Made by a program: the position numbers and the translations under genes | Shown: positions 46,441 to 57,740 of the stretch, piece by piece | Layout: every line of letters begins with the position of its first letter | Numbering within the stretch: position 1 is the first letter of the stretch | Source: Stenopsyche tienmushanensis | Lineage: Eukaryota; Arthropoda; Insecta; Trichoptera; Stenopsychidae | Length of the DNA: 64,000 bases | NCBI GenBank assembly: GCA_008973525.1 | Contig: WACJ01000513.1 | Span: 2,170,001-2,234,000 of the forward strand | Reading direction: 5' to 3' | The notes under the pieces: model-generated | Told to the model about the DNA's origin: nothing | What the model saw: only the letters and a program-made list of their open reading frames with translations | Databases searched by the model: none

Positions 46441-47860
46441 TTAAGAAAAGCATGTCAAGCAAAGAAAAATTGTCTTTCAAAGAATCAATTCTTACACATT
46501 GTATTGATCTGATCTGGTATCATTATAATTCATTGTATTATTGTAATGATAAAATGAGCTTGTGTTTGTTGTTACGCCGAAAGATTTTGAATGTCTGTCC
46601 CAATGTCCACACTATCATCAGAGACAATGAAAGATATTTAGAAAATAGAAAATTTTGCTTTGATCTTTTCCATTTAAATTAGTGTCCAAATTATTAAATA
46701 TTTTGCGACCATGTTGAGATTGAAAAGGCTTCATATTTCACGGATAAATAGATTCTGAAGCTTTAATCAGACATTTGAATGTATGTTTTGTAGACTGGGA
46801 CTGCATGTGGCCCACGGGCCACAAGTTCATCATGGGAAATACATTCTGGAGAATCACACAATCAACAGAGATCATCAAAATCTATCTATAAATAATCTTT
46901 TGTATGATATTTCGATTATAATTTTCATAATATTTTGTGTGGATTTTTCCAGTCGATATTTTTACGGAAGGGTTATTTCGTAAATATGCATATCACACAC
47001 ATTTCGCCTTGAAACACTTTCTGTTCGACCCGGACACGTTAAGGTCAGGTTGAATCTTCATGTGTAAGGTTTCCTGTTGTTTGCATGACAGAAATTTTGC
47101 ACCTTCGATATTAAAGGGCTCGTGTCTGTGTGTGTGCGCGTGTGCGTGCCTGTAACATGATATGAGTATTCGGAAACATGCTCGATTTTACCCTTTTGCG
47201 GCTTTTAAGGACAGCACCCCAATCTGATCGTGGACGTCAATACGTTATGATGAATATTGATCCTTGGCGGAATCGAAACGATATTCTACTTGTTTGACTC
47301 AATTGCGTCGGTTGCACTTCAGAACATGTGTTAACGTCACAATGAAGAAGCCATTGTGGCATTTATTGTAATAAGATTTATATTAGAGCAACATGAGCTC
47401 ATTGAATTAATCAAGTTTCGGACGGACCATCAAAATCATTCCAAAATATGCAAGCCAAAGATACATGTATTGACCAAATGCTGCCATTGACATTTTATCA
47501 ATTGCGAATATTTATAAACTTGATTGAAATGCTATCATGCTAGTTTGACATGTAGCATAAATACTTTTGGAATTTAAAAACGTTAAGTTGTTCTCAAATT
47601 AAATTTTGAATTGTAATCAAGGAACAATAAGGACAATCGCTTTAAAATATGGAGATTAAACGTTAAAAACATTTTTTTAATAGTAAATGATCCTTTGATC
47701 AAATTTTTTTAATTGAAGAGAGATTTAAAAAATCTAAAAATTAGAACAACATGAGCAAAATTAAAAAAATCCCTATTATTATTTCCTATTATGGTTATAT
47801 AGGATGTGTACGTATTGATAGCCGTTAAAATTTTGTCCAAATTCTTAGCGGTATTTATTG
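46441..47860. other. Intronic DNA, a possible hAT-end relic and a GT-rich microsatellite
   Basis: CATGTGGCCCACGGGCCACA (46804) resembles the subterminal GCGGCCCGCGGGCC palindrome of hAT ends, but the CAGGGGT terminus is not clear. An imperfect (GT)n run lies at 47127-47152. The 76-codon frame at 46452-46682 is unrecognised. Otherwise nothing. Confidence 0.3.
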
Positions 47861-47865
47861 GGTTA

Positions 47866-48700
47866 ACACTTTACAGCTGGGCGATTTCATAAGAAATTCA
47901 TGAAACTGTACTTCTTCGGCAAAATTGATGTAATTCCTAAACTAACGAATGGATTTAAATGAAATTGAAAAGGTACCTACAAATGTATTTAATGCATCAA
48001 TATATATACAAAAATAACAGTAGTCTTCAATCTGTGGTACGTGTACCAGTGCGATGAAATGCAATATTTTTTCGACTTAGTTGCTGCGTCACTAGGGTAG
48101 CTATAACTCCATAAATAATTTGAATTTAAAAAAATCCGTTAAATGGTATATTGTTAAAGGTGTAAACTTTGAAAATATGCACAAAAAATCCACATTTTCA
48201 AAGTTCTAGACTGGAATACCTCTTTAAACATCTGCGATCTTCTTCATTTTGGGTCGTTTTATCGCAATTTCTTAAAAAAACATCCTATGAACTTATTGAG
48301 CATAAGCATATTTTTTATTTAAAATCACTCGCTTCAAATTAAACAATACATAAGGCATTTTGCGTTAAAATTAGTTTCAATTAACACTTTGAAGTCCGGA
48401 CAGTTTTCGCAAGAAGTTCAAAAAACGCCTTCCGTTAAATTGATATAATTTTTAAACTAGCTGATAGATTGAAACAAAATTTCAGTGGCGCATTCAAAAG
48501 AGTTTACTCTATCAATATATATATAAACATAAAAGTGGTTTTCAATCTGTGTCGTGTATACGATATTCTATTAAAAAAATATATTATATATTTTATACGA
48601 TTGAAATATTGCCACATGTGTGTACTATCATTCCTGGAAATAAATTTAAATCTATATCAAGTTTGTAAGACATCTTTTTCAAGCTGAAGTTATGCCATCA
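47866..48700. repeat. Two TTAA-type MITE copies in tandem
   Basis: TTAACACTTTACAGCTGGGC (47865) and TTAACACTTTGAAGTCCGGA (48379) each begin a block. After the start both run through (A)GAARTTCA, CTAAACTA(A/G)CG/CTGA, AAATGAAAT-like and the TCAATATATATA...TTCAATCTGTG stretch in the same order. The first is followed by CTAGACTGGAATACC, shared with 31680. They are non-coding. Confidence 0.5.
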
Positions 48701-49065
48701 TCATAGGTTTGATTAAAATTTCAATATTACAAACAATGCTGTTACTTTCATCAAATAGTCTCGCTTTCGTATTTTTTTGGAATGCATGCCATAATTTTGT
48801 GTAGGCTTCGAGCCTCGTATAAGACAAATTTATATTACACGATGCTCTTAGGCGATCATAACTGTGCTATACGAGGGCCGATGCATCATTTAAATTCGAA
48901 GCTACGATCAACAAATTGGAATAAATCTGGTATTGAAAATTAAAACATTGCTGATCTGATTTAACTCAGGCAGCCCATGCAGGTTAATTAAGATTTTTTT
49001 ACATGATCTTCTTGGAAGAGGGTGGATGTAAGGATTTTATTTAATTGATGTTTTTCTTGTTGTAG

Positions 49066-49434
49066 CTGCTGGTGCAGGGAGGACAGCCGACGACGGGTGC
49101 GTCGACTACCTCTCCGGGGGCGTCGAGTGCGAACGCACCCTCGTTGAGTCCGGCGGCTCCGGGGGCGCTGTCCCCGGGGGCGGGGTCGCAAGCCCCCGCT
49201 ACCCCCGCCGCGGCTTCCTCGTCGTGCTGTGAGAACGGCCGGCCAATCATGACGGACCCCGTTTCCGGACAGACGGTCTGTTCGTGTCAGTACGACTCTG
49301 CACGGTTGGCCCTGTCCGGATACTCGAGGTTGCCGACCGCTGGCGTCGGCGTCTACGGAACTCCTTACCCTTCCACAGACCAAAACCCTTATCCTAGCAT
49401 AGGCGTGGACAGCTCCGCATTCTATTCTCCACTG
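49066..49434 (+). CDS. iro: Iroquois-class homeobox gene (araucan/caupolican type), coding exon 2
   Basis: The exon (369 nt, 123 codons, phase 0 at both ends) follows TTTTTCTTGTTGTAG and ends CTG|GTGAGT, giving exon end 49434. It starts LLVQGGQPTTG, then a Ser/Pro/Ala/Gly-rich low-complexity tract (about residues 6-55 of the exon). The highly conserved block that precedes the homeodomain in araucan/caupolican follows: CCENGRPIMTDPVSGQTVCS, CQYDSARLALSGYSR, GVGVYGTPYPS, and NPYPSIGVDSSAFYSPL. This block is near-identical to Drosophila Araucan, where the protein continues SNPYG towards the TALE homeodomain. That continuation is not found here, so the homeodomain exon lies past 64000. The low-complexity half is strongly GC-rich, unlike its surroundings. 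An alternative acceptor at 49077 (GTGCAG) would drop four residues in frame but has a poor pyrimidine tract. Confidence 0.93.
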
Positions 49435-50669
49435 GTGAGTAATCCACTTTTCTATGACTCTTATCGCGGTCTTCTTTTGAAGTCAGGACTCGGCCTGCCC
49501 ACACCTGATTTTTATCTTTGCCAACTACATGTCGTATTACTAATATGATAAAATATCGCTTAGCTATTCGACATATTCGGCCTGAAATTACGCGCCTTTG
49601 AAGCGGCATGCATATTGCGGAACACTCCATAAATAATGCCAATTTTCCTAATCAGATTAACGAGGCTGGCCATGCCACTTTATGCCAAAATTTGGGGTGT
49701 ATTTGGGACATAATCAACCAAACTTGTGATAACAGTTTGAATTTTTTTGATCAATTTATTCTATTAAGGAAAACTGATTCAGAACTGCCGTTGTAAACGC
49801 TAAACTTTCCAATTTAACATTTAAGTCTCGCATATAATCACTATCATCACTACACGAACTTATCGTTACGTCTAGAATCGCATAAAAATCCCTATCTGAA
49901 CACGAGGATAATTTTTTGTCAAAAGTGCGGCGTGGCGATAAATAGATGTACTGAATGCAATCCAATTTATATTTCATGAGCATTTTTTTTTAAATTTGTA
50001 CCCAAACGCTAAATTTAAAAACATATCGATAGATACTAGAATCGATACAACCCATCGGGAACAGATCGCATGAAAATAATTTACACTGCCATTAAAAGTA
50101 CAAATTAATCGTCGTAAAATCAGTGCTTTACGACAAATAAAATTCGCAATAAAACGACGTTTATTATGCGAAAACACGTCATTGACGATGCTTTGCATAA
50201 TTTTTTAATGCGCCGTCGATGAATATGATGTCGAATTTAATAATATGCGCCAATTGAACCCGGTAATCGCGTCACAGGTTAAAAGTTTTTAAATTCAATC
50301 AATTCGATCGCGGAGATCTGCATCATTTTTCCGTAGGTCGTAGATTTAAGTATTCGATATAGACTGATATTCTATTTCGGGATGGCTTAGCTTTTTCTTA
50401 AATATCCTGGACGCCGTTCCGGAAAAAATCTCGTCCATCTATCACTTGTCATTCGGATTAAGTGGCCTGCCCAACTTCATTTCAACTATGTTAACTTCTC
50501 TTCCCGGCCTATATATCACATAAATTTGCTCGCGTTTCGCAACATTTTTAACCAATTACTGCTTATTTCGTATTTTATCCATTGACTGTATTATTTTATC
50601 ATTTGGGATTTGCCTCATATGCGATATATTAGGGTCATGCAAAAGATATGGTAAAAAGTGCTCTTGAGG

Positions 50670-50905
50670 CCGCGGATTTGTCGGCCATTTTGTTTAGTCA
50701 CAGTAAATTCTTCCGATGGAGAGGTCATCGCGCGCTCCTGCTATCACGTTTTGTATTACATTTTGGATTCTGGTGTGTAATGACCAAGTTTTTCAGGAAA
50801 TATAAGGAATATCATGAAATTCATCAAAAAATATCATGAAGCGCGCGACGATCTCTCCATCGGAAGAATTTATTGTGACTGAACAAAATGGCTCACAAAC
50901 AGGCG
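50670..50905. repeat. Inverted repeat, arms about 65 bp
   Basis: GCCATTTTGTTTAGTCACAG, TAAATTCTTCCGATGGAGAG and ATCGCGCGC in the left arm (50670-50735) pair with GCGCGCGACGAT, CTCTCCATCGGAAGAATTTA and TTGTGACTGAACAAAATGGC in the right arm (50841-50905). The loop is about 105 bp. One arm of the same family is at 6970-7090. It is probably a foldback transposon derivative. Confidence 0.65.
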
Positions 50906-51299
50906 GAACCAAAAAAATTAACCGTTAAGATTTTCGCTATACGCTAGATGTGCTAATTTTGAAACAAAAAATATCCCCTATCCTCAGGATCCCTTGTAGC
51001 CTAACTTTTTTGATGGCGACGACGAAAACATAATAAAATCAAATTTTCGAATTTGGATTTGAATTCAAATCTACCCTACCGTTAATAAATTTGATAAGTA
51101 AAAATGCAAATTTTTGTGAGTCATTGTCGCCATTTCTTCAAATACATAACTAAACTCCCATATGAAATTTATTACACGGACTTAAAAAAATTAAAATGAC
51201 GAAATCTGCCAAATAAGCATCACGGATCATACGCGATTATTATTAAACTACGAATTAAAAGCGTTTTCATCAGGGATGCAATTTAAAAATTGAAGATTT

Positions 51300-51530
51300 T
51301 CTTACAGAAAGTGCATTGTACCATTATAAGACAAAATGAGACTGGGACTTTGAAGAACAGGAAAAGACCGGACCGCCCAAAATATTGTATGGATGCCGAA
51401 GATAATTTTTTTTATATTATGACGCAAATTAAACCGTCATTTTACAACTCCCAATTATTCTGTGTGTGTGTTTTTCAAATTGAATTTATATGGACTTTAC
51501 GGAAATGTAAAGCGAAAAAAAGCCAAATTA
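51300..51530 (+). pseudogene. Tc1-type transposase N-terminal relic
   Basis: The frame reads IIRQNETGTLKNRKRPDRPK, then YCMDAEDNFFYIM. This resembles the linker of Tc1 transposases (TGS-KNRPRSGRPRK) plus the start of the second helix-turn-helix. The DNA matches the reverse complement of 16465-16650 and 18900-19045. No catalytic part follows. Confidence 0.5.
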
Positions 51531-51829
51531 AACAAATCGAATATCCAGAAGTGTATACAGCGCCCTCATCAAATTTGAATGTTAAAATATGATGATATGG
51601 GAATGCTTTGGATATGAAAAACAGAGGATTTAATAAAAAATACTTAAGAAACTTAAGGCTATTGTGTACTTATTTTATAGATGATCATCGTATTATAATT
51701 TAAATATCAGACTAGATTTGTGTCAATACTACTGATGTTTATGTTACACAAATAGGTATATTTTGGCGATTCCGCTGTGTAAAATAGATAGTAAATTGCC
51801 TCGATAAAATATTGGTTATGACTGGCTAG

Positions 51830-52650
51830 TTTGTCGTCGTCGAATATATTGACGGATTTCCTTTAGTGGCTCGTATTTTTCTACGGTCCATTCTTGCTTT
51901 CCAATCATTCCTTTTTTAGAGCTTTCCCCATTTGGAGGCACTCGTCGCAATGGGGTTGATGGCGCAATGTGAAACGAGTTCCTGGTTTGCTTTCATTTCG
52001 CGCGTTTTCCCACCGATTTCGATAGCGCTTAACGAGGCGAAAAATTCGTAAAAAAGCGGAATTAACATTTCGGACATTATGTTAACAAAGTGTCGGTACA
52101 AAAGGCGCAAAGATAATGGCTCTAATTTATTATAATGTAGTCGAAAGGTAAATGTGTTCCTCGCGTAGGCGACAACAATAATTATCGTCATTATTGGTAT
52201 AAGCGGATATCGACCCGCAACTCTTGCATATAAAACATCAATTATATTGCCCAAAATGCTGCTCATTTTCGGGGCCCCGCAGTAGGGTCGCGGGGGAAAT
52301 AATTACGGAAAAAAGGCGGGTTTCCCTTTTTTCTGTGGGATAAATTAGGCCTATCGTCCCCCCCCGATCGAGATTGCTCCTCGGGGAGTTTTGGGAGCAC
52401 TCGAAAATGGGGCCTTAATGATCGACAGGGAGCCGAAAGGCATAGAATAATAACTGACTCGCTTAATAGATGTGTAGATAGGCTATTATGGCTTTCGATT
52501 TAATTAAAGCGACCTGTTGGAAAACGCTGAATTGCTTTCAAAATGCCCATGAAAACTATTTTATGTGCTCGTTTGATGTCGTTATGATGTTGGATGTAAT
52601 TCGTCACGCCGTGTCGATCGGCGTGACGACTGCTGATTAGACTTTTATCT
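51830..52650. promoter_or_regulatory. Candidate intronic regulatory block
   Basis: Comparatively complex and GC-rich (GGGGCCCCGCAGTAGGGTC near 52272; several CG dinucleotides) with no match to any repeat family in the window. Homeodomain-type AATTA cores (TAATTA near 52293; TTTAATTAAAG near 52499) are present. Insect Iroquois genes are known for large intronic and flanking enhancers, but the assignment here is by position and composition only. Confidence 0.25.
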
Positions 52651-53240
52651 ACACTCTTAGACGATAAATATCGACTTTAATTTGCTAGCAAATCCATTAT
52701 TTCTTCCTTTTGAAAACACCCCAATTTCCAAGCAAATCCCCATCTTAAATGATCTGCCAATTTTATAAACAAGCAATAGAAAATTACTTCGTTAAAAACT
52801 TCGATAAACGATGATAGAAATGATACTGCATTGATTTTATGCATTGCTGCAAATCTGAAGTTTGTAAAGCATAATAATATTTTATATATTTATACATATA
52901 CGTTTTTATAACAAGGCAAAATTGTAGTTAAATATTTACCTGTATCCGATATTTCGAACCTCCTATCGGGTTGATGTCCGCGCGCGTTCAAACAGTCAAA
53001 CGCTGGTTTTCTCGGAAATTAGCTGTTTTGATTTTTTTGGAATTGGAACATTTCGCTGAATTTCTAAGAATTGAGCAGTATGGAATTGTAGGAATTAAAA
53101 TAAATCTCGATTCCAGTAAAAGCAGGTGGCAATATTATCTGAGCATTCGGACAAGGATCGATTTGTGAAAGAATAATTCGGAAAGGGCAAAATAATGTCG
53201 AAATAGGGAAGATAAAAATGCTGGACAAGTGGGTGCCACA

Positions 53241-53764
53241 TAGGGGTCCCAAATATTCGTAAAATCAATTATTCGAATATCGAATGTGAAATTGGTAAAA
53301 TATTCGAATATTCGAGTATTCGAATATTTTATATATGTAGACGAGGGTGATTCAAATATAATCCGGATTTTTTTATTAGTGTTATTTTTCTACTAAGTTC
53401 CCTTTATTAGAAATAAATTTATTCCCTCAGGAAGAAAGGTTCTTGATCCCATCACACAAAGAAGGCGAGAAGTATCGTCTGCTGTTGCGCAACGCGTTTT
53501 CTCAATAGACAAAGGCTAGAAATCAAGTGAAATTTTGAGGTTTTTGGTTTCAAAGATATCATACATATTTAAAAAAAAGTGCATTGAGCCTGCAGTTGAA
53601 AAAACTCTCTCAGTTTTTATTGAGTTAAGTTTTATCGACAGTATCTAAAATATCACCCTTTTTTTGGCATGATCGATATTTTTGAATAGTTTTTCAATAA
53701 ACTTTATACAAATTCAATAAAATAATTTCAATAAACCTGGCACTTTTTTGCATTTCTTTGTTGC
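53241..53764. mobile_element. Second copy of the 752-bp hAT-like element, truncated
   Basis: From TAAAATCAATTATTCGAATA (about 53260) it matches 8878 onwards closely through GGTGATTCAAATATAAYCCGG, GTTGCGCAACGCG and CACTTTTTTGCATTTCTTTG. The match stops at 53764. Its left edge adds TAGGGGTCCCAAATATTCG, where the first copy has only TAGG; this hAT-like terminus is probably the true end. The right end is missing. Confidence 0.65.
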
Positions 53765-54010
53765 AAAACGTCTGTTGTGTATTATGTAATAAAATAGGCG
53801 CACTACTGATTTGGTGGTTGCTCTATGCTGCATACAATAGAGGCGATACGGCGCATGCGCGTGTCTTGTATTTGATGAATGCGATGGACACGTACACACT
53901 ACAAACGATTCTCGAGAAAGATGAAGCTGTGTTTGTGTAATATATAATAAAATAGGCACACTACTGGCCTAATGGTTATTGCATGCTACGTCATATACAC
54001 AGCAGAGGCG
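53765..54010. repeat. Two direct copies of the GTGTAATATATAATAAAAT unit
   Basis: GTGTATTATGTAATAAAATA (53776) and GTGTAATATATAATAAAATA (53935) repeat about 159 bp apart, each followed by GGCRCACTACTG. The arrangement matches that at 28875-29115. Confidence 0.5.
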
Positions 54011-54169
54011 GCGCGTCAAAACGTCCATTTAATATACAGTTTTGCAAAACTACTGGCTTTGATTCGTCAATGTTGCCCTCGTACGATAAAAAATATATCA
54101 CAAATGGTCGATAAAAGGAACCATAAGCTCGATTCTGATATCCAAATAAATCGCCCATTCCGAATTCAG

Positions 54170-54720
54170 CCGCGCGATTTTATGTAGGCACACGGGGAAT
54201 ATTATTTCTCAGTTTTTTTTTGTGTATTATAAAACGCGTGGGTAAATGTGAAAATTAAAAATCATTCATATGCAGGCGCATAAAATCGCGGTGGTGTGTT
54301 CAGATGGTAAAGGCGTAAAAAAAGGAGGTTCGAGGGCGTACGCAGCCCGAGGAAAAATTACGAGAAATTAAATTATCATATTTTTGATTTGAACTGCTAC
54401 CGTTTCCGAAATTGCCTCACATAATAATAGGTCTTTGAAATGCGAACATGGGGATAACAAAGAGAAGGCGATGGAAAAAAGGCTTTGCGGGAGGATCGCC
54501 TTTAACAGTATCGGGATCTCGTGCCTCTCTGGTTTCTCTTCCACTTTTGGATCCGTCGAGAAATTTTATATCCTCGGGCCGACTTCGTGGCGCGCTGGTT
54601 TGTAAGGATTTTCCACGGCTCAAAGGACTCCCGATTCCGCCTTTGACGCGTTCATTTCCCTACTTTTATAGAACGGCGATAAAACGGGAATCTTGTTACT
54701 GTGACTGTTAAATATCAAAA
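54170..54720. other. GC-richer unique intronic DNA
   Basis: Non-repetitive within the window and less AT-rich than its neighbours. Frames on both strands (54417-54623 minus, 54448-54711 plus) overlap and have no recognisable domain. It may be regulatory. Confidence 0.25.
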
Positions 54721-54804
54721 TCTCAGATAGACAATACACGAAATACTTAGTTTCATTCACAAACCGAGCCTTTTAAAATTCAATCAACCGATTTATATAA
54801 AACT

Positions 54805-55180
54805 ATCAACACTTTACAGTGCGTGTCCGCGTTAACGCGCGATGACGATGACGCAACTTTAACTTTAAAATATCGTACGAATTTGATATAGATTTAAGTT
54901 TATTTCTACGAATGATAATAAACACATGCATCAATATTTAATTCATATAAAATATATGTAAATCCAATGGCAAAATATACAATTCAAATCAATTTTTGCA
55001 TTTCATCACGCTGATAAACGCACCACATATTGAAAACCACTATTTTATTTATACATATCTATGCATTAAATGCATTTGTAGACACCATTAAAATTTCGTT
55101 TTAATCTATCGGCTGGTTTAGGAATGATTTAAATTTTACAAAAGAATTTTATGAATTTCTTGCAAAAATCGCCGAGATTT
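54805..55180. mobile_element. TTAA-type MITE, about 370 bp, degraded ends
   Basis: CAACACTTTACAGTGCGTGT (54808) is a degraded TTAACACTTTACAG start. The interior (TTGCATTTCATCACGCTGAT, ATTGAAAACCACT, TCGTTTTAATCTATCGGCT) matches 60428-60805 block by block. It ends near TGAATTTCTTGCAAAAATCG. Confidence 0.55.
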
Positions 55181-55204
55181 TAAAATGTTAGATGTAAAAC
55201 AGAG

Positions 55205-55370
55205 CGTGCCCTGGTTGACACTATCCAAATATTTTTATTTAACATAAACAAAAAAATAAAAAAAGATTCTTAATGAATAAGATTGTCGCTTCAGTCCCTA
55301 CCTCAAAGATAATATATGATTTTATTTTCACAAAATGGTGAATGTTTAAAAAAAAAATTCATATTTAATT
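55205..55370. mobile_element. AT-rich MITE (GGTTGACA family), partial
   Basis: TGGTTGACACTATCCAAATA (55212) begins it. AGATTCTTAATGAATAAGAT and CCCTACCTCAAAGATAATAT match the interior of 31254-31553. The distal half is missing. Confidence 0.5.
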
Positions 55371-55479
55371 GTCATTGTGTTTCGACCATTTAATTGTCAA
55401 TCTCCGAAATCTCAACCAGATCGATCAATAACTTTTTAAGCCAAGTTTTAAGATAATCTCGTTTAAAGTTTCAATACAA

Positions 55480-55870
55480 TAAAACATCAATTTTAGTAAA
55501 TTGCCGATCAATCAGCGTATCCAGGCGCATTTAATAGTCTTTCAGCTTCTTCAAAAAGCTGATTATCCTCGAATAGCTGCTGTTTTTGGGTCGTGCAAGC
55601 TACTTTTATCTCAAAAACAACTCTTTCGGTTCAGCTTCGCTATCCGTGCCTCATCGATGTTTTCGACAAAGACTTTGCAGTAAGCTTGAGCAGCAAAGCT
55701 ATAGACTTCATTGAATACCTCAGCAGCAATATAGGGTGAGATTTCAATGATTTTTAGATCAGAATGCTTTGGAATTGACCGCCAAACCGTTCCAAACTTC
55801 AAGTTTAGGATTTTTTTAAAAGCGATAACTACCACTTGCACCAGTTGTCGTCTCCAGTCAGATAGATCCT
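55480..55870 (-). other. Unrecognised open frames
   Basis: Minus-strand 55611-55841 (76 codons) reads like ordinary protein (KIIEISPYIAAEVFNEVYSF) but matches no family I know, and the plus strand is open over 55501-55683. It may be part of the decayed element that follows at 56050. Confidence 0.2.
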
Positions 55871-56049
55871 ATGATTTGGCTCATTGTTTTTAAAAATATA
55901 TTTTCAATACTATTTATGTATCTTTGAATGTTCAAACCATAATTTATTCTGATTTTTTTACAAATTTATCCGTTATTTTGCCTTTTCTCAAACAGTTTTA
56001 AACAGTCAACTAGTCACCATAAAGATTTAATTCTAGAATGACCTTAAAA

Positions 56050-56750
56050 TATTTTAAATCCCCATCACTAATATACATTTGGGTCTTTTTTTATGCGTTT
56101 TTGAAGTTATGCGGTTTTCAAAAATAATGGAACCTATCCATCATTTTTCTATAGAGCACAAAGCTTTTTTTTATGCGAACGCGCATATCTCAGAATACTT
56201 CACACACTTTAAATTCTTGTTGGAAAGCAGTTTGGTACGAATGTGATACAGATGGTAATATAATAAAAACTTCGACATTTTCAGCTTAAAATGGTTACTT
56301 TGGCAAATCAACTTGGTAGAGAATACTTTTTCTTAAAATGATGTCGATGAGTTGCTTGAGGATATTCCCCTGAATGATATTATTGGTTTGATGTTATATG
56401 GCAGCAAAGAAACAGAGAACGATATTCAAGTGGAAGAAAATCCTGCCCCGCTTACTGTAAAAATTATACTATGTATTTATTGTACATGACTCAAATACTG
56501 AACGAGCTTTCAAATTTCAGTGCGAGCTTAAGAATTGCATGTGTACGTATCACAAACTGTATAAAAAAAATATTGGTTAATCTTTTTTTTATGCGATTTT
56601 TGGTACATTTCATCAAATTGATTTGAAGTTATGCGGTTTTTAAAAATAACGGAACTTATCCTTTTCTATGTAGTTCAAGTCTTTTTTTTATGCGGATTTT
56701 GATCTCCGTGGAATGTATCTATCGCATAAAAACAGACTCAAGTGTTGTTA
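56050..56750. mobile_element. Probable pogo/Tigger-like relic
   Basis: Repeated TTTTTTTATGCG motifs with GAAGTTATGCGGTTTTYAAA and AATAAYGGAACYTATCC blocks occur near 56090-56135 and again near 56582-56700. The right edge is CGCATAAAAACAGACTC. This logic (TATGCG...GGAACCTATC) resembles Tigger terminal sequences. Between them 56338-56455 is open on the plus strand (NDVDELLEDIPLNDIIGLML), like the acidic C-terminal tail of pogo/Tigger transposases. No DDE core is found. Confidence 0.4.
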
Positions 56751-56754
56751 TAAT

Positions 56755-57230
56755 GCGTTTCATATACACTCTTAATATATTGTGCTTTCGAAATATGTAT
56801 AAAAAAATATATTTTTTTGAAGATTGTAAAAGGATTATCCCTTTTAATATGTGGCAAAAATGAAATATCATCAAGATGTGTACTTGATTTGCTAATGTGT
56901 ACGTATTTTGGGATGTAAAAATCTTCTTTGGTTAGCTCGTGCGATAAGATCTGAAATGATTTGTAAAAATACATAGAATAATGGTATTTCATAGATTTTT
57001 CGTAGATGTCACATAAATCAGATTGATAAGGCTCATAAACGTATATTATTTTGTAATAAATGTCGGTATATTGTTTTATTTTGTTTGAATGTTAACTTCC
57101 GTGATAATGATCGCGTTTGACTGTCGTACGTCTTACGACACACGGGATTGTTAGATTAGATGGAATAAATCAAAAAAAAATCTAACAATGAACACACGTT
57201 GAAATATTTATGAGAATATATGAAAAGTCG
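56755..57230. other. AT-rich intronic DNA
   Basis: Nothing recognisable. Confidence 0.4.
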
Positions 57231-57239
57231 GCGCTATAT

Positions 57240-57740
57240 TTCTTTCCTTGATGTAAACACGAGTGACGTCACAGAATTTACGACCGTATCATTCCCGACC
57301 GACAAACCGGAAATTATTTTTTATACGTCCGGGACTCGAAATTTGGCCTCTTTGCGAGGCGGCGATAAATTCTAAATAATTATCCTTCGAGGTGGACGCG
57401 CATTTCTGGAAACCGCAAGTCGCCCGAATCAAAACAAGGCCGTAAATAAAACGAATTTCGCAAAAAAGGTGCTGAACTGAAAGATTATCCCAGGACCTCT
57501 GGAGCGGCCGAAACGACCCATCGACGATCCAGTCCTTTAGATGAATTTTGCATTTGCTCAGAGGACGTATAAGGACGAGAGTCCTTTCGTACTTTTCGCC
57601 GTGCCCGAGGACGATGTGTCACGATGCCAATTAAAATACAATAACTGTTTTTATGGAGCCAAACACTGCTGCTATATAGATCTGGGTTGAAATGGCTTTT
57701 GTTTTTCCCATAAAAGGCAGTAGTCCTACAACCGAGGCTC
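57240..57740. promoter_or_regulatory. Candidate intronic regulatory block
   Basis: GC- and CpG-richer than its flanks, with no repeat match in the window. It includes a CRE-like GAGTGACGTCACAG near 57262. Position in the Iroquois intron makes an enhancer plausible; there is no direct evidence. Confidence 0.25.

Larger units (their letters stand above)
36784..49065 (+). other. Iroquois intron 1 (about 12.3 kb)
   Basis: GTTAGT donor at 36784 and a pyrimidine-rich TTTTTCTTGTTGTAG acceptor ending at 49065; both flanking exons are in phase 0. Inside are family 1 repeats (38004-38440, 44919-45270), a mariner relic (about 39965-40300), the complete piggyBac element (41417-44739) and TTAA-type MITEs. 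36790-37990, 38750-39960 and 40300-41400 show no repeats that I can recognise and may hold regulatory DNA. 39230-39560 is GC-rich. Confidence 0.8.

Noticed and set aside
48988..49383. 131-codon antisense open frame over exon 2
   Set aside because: It is open only because exon 2 is GC-rich and low in stop codons on both strands. The plus-strand frame encodes conserved Iroquois sequence.
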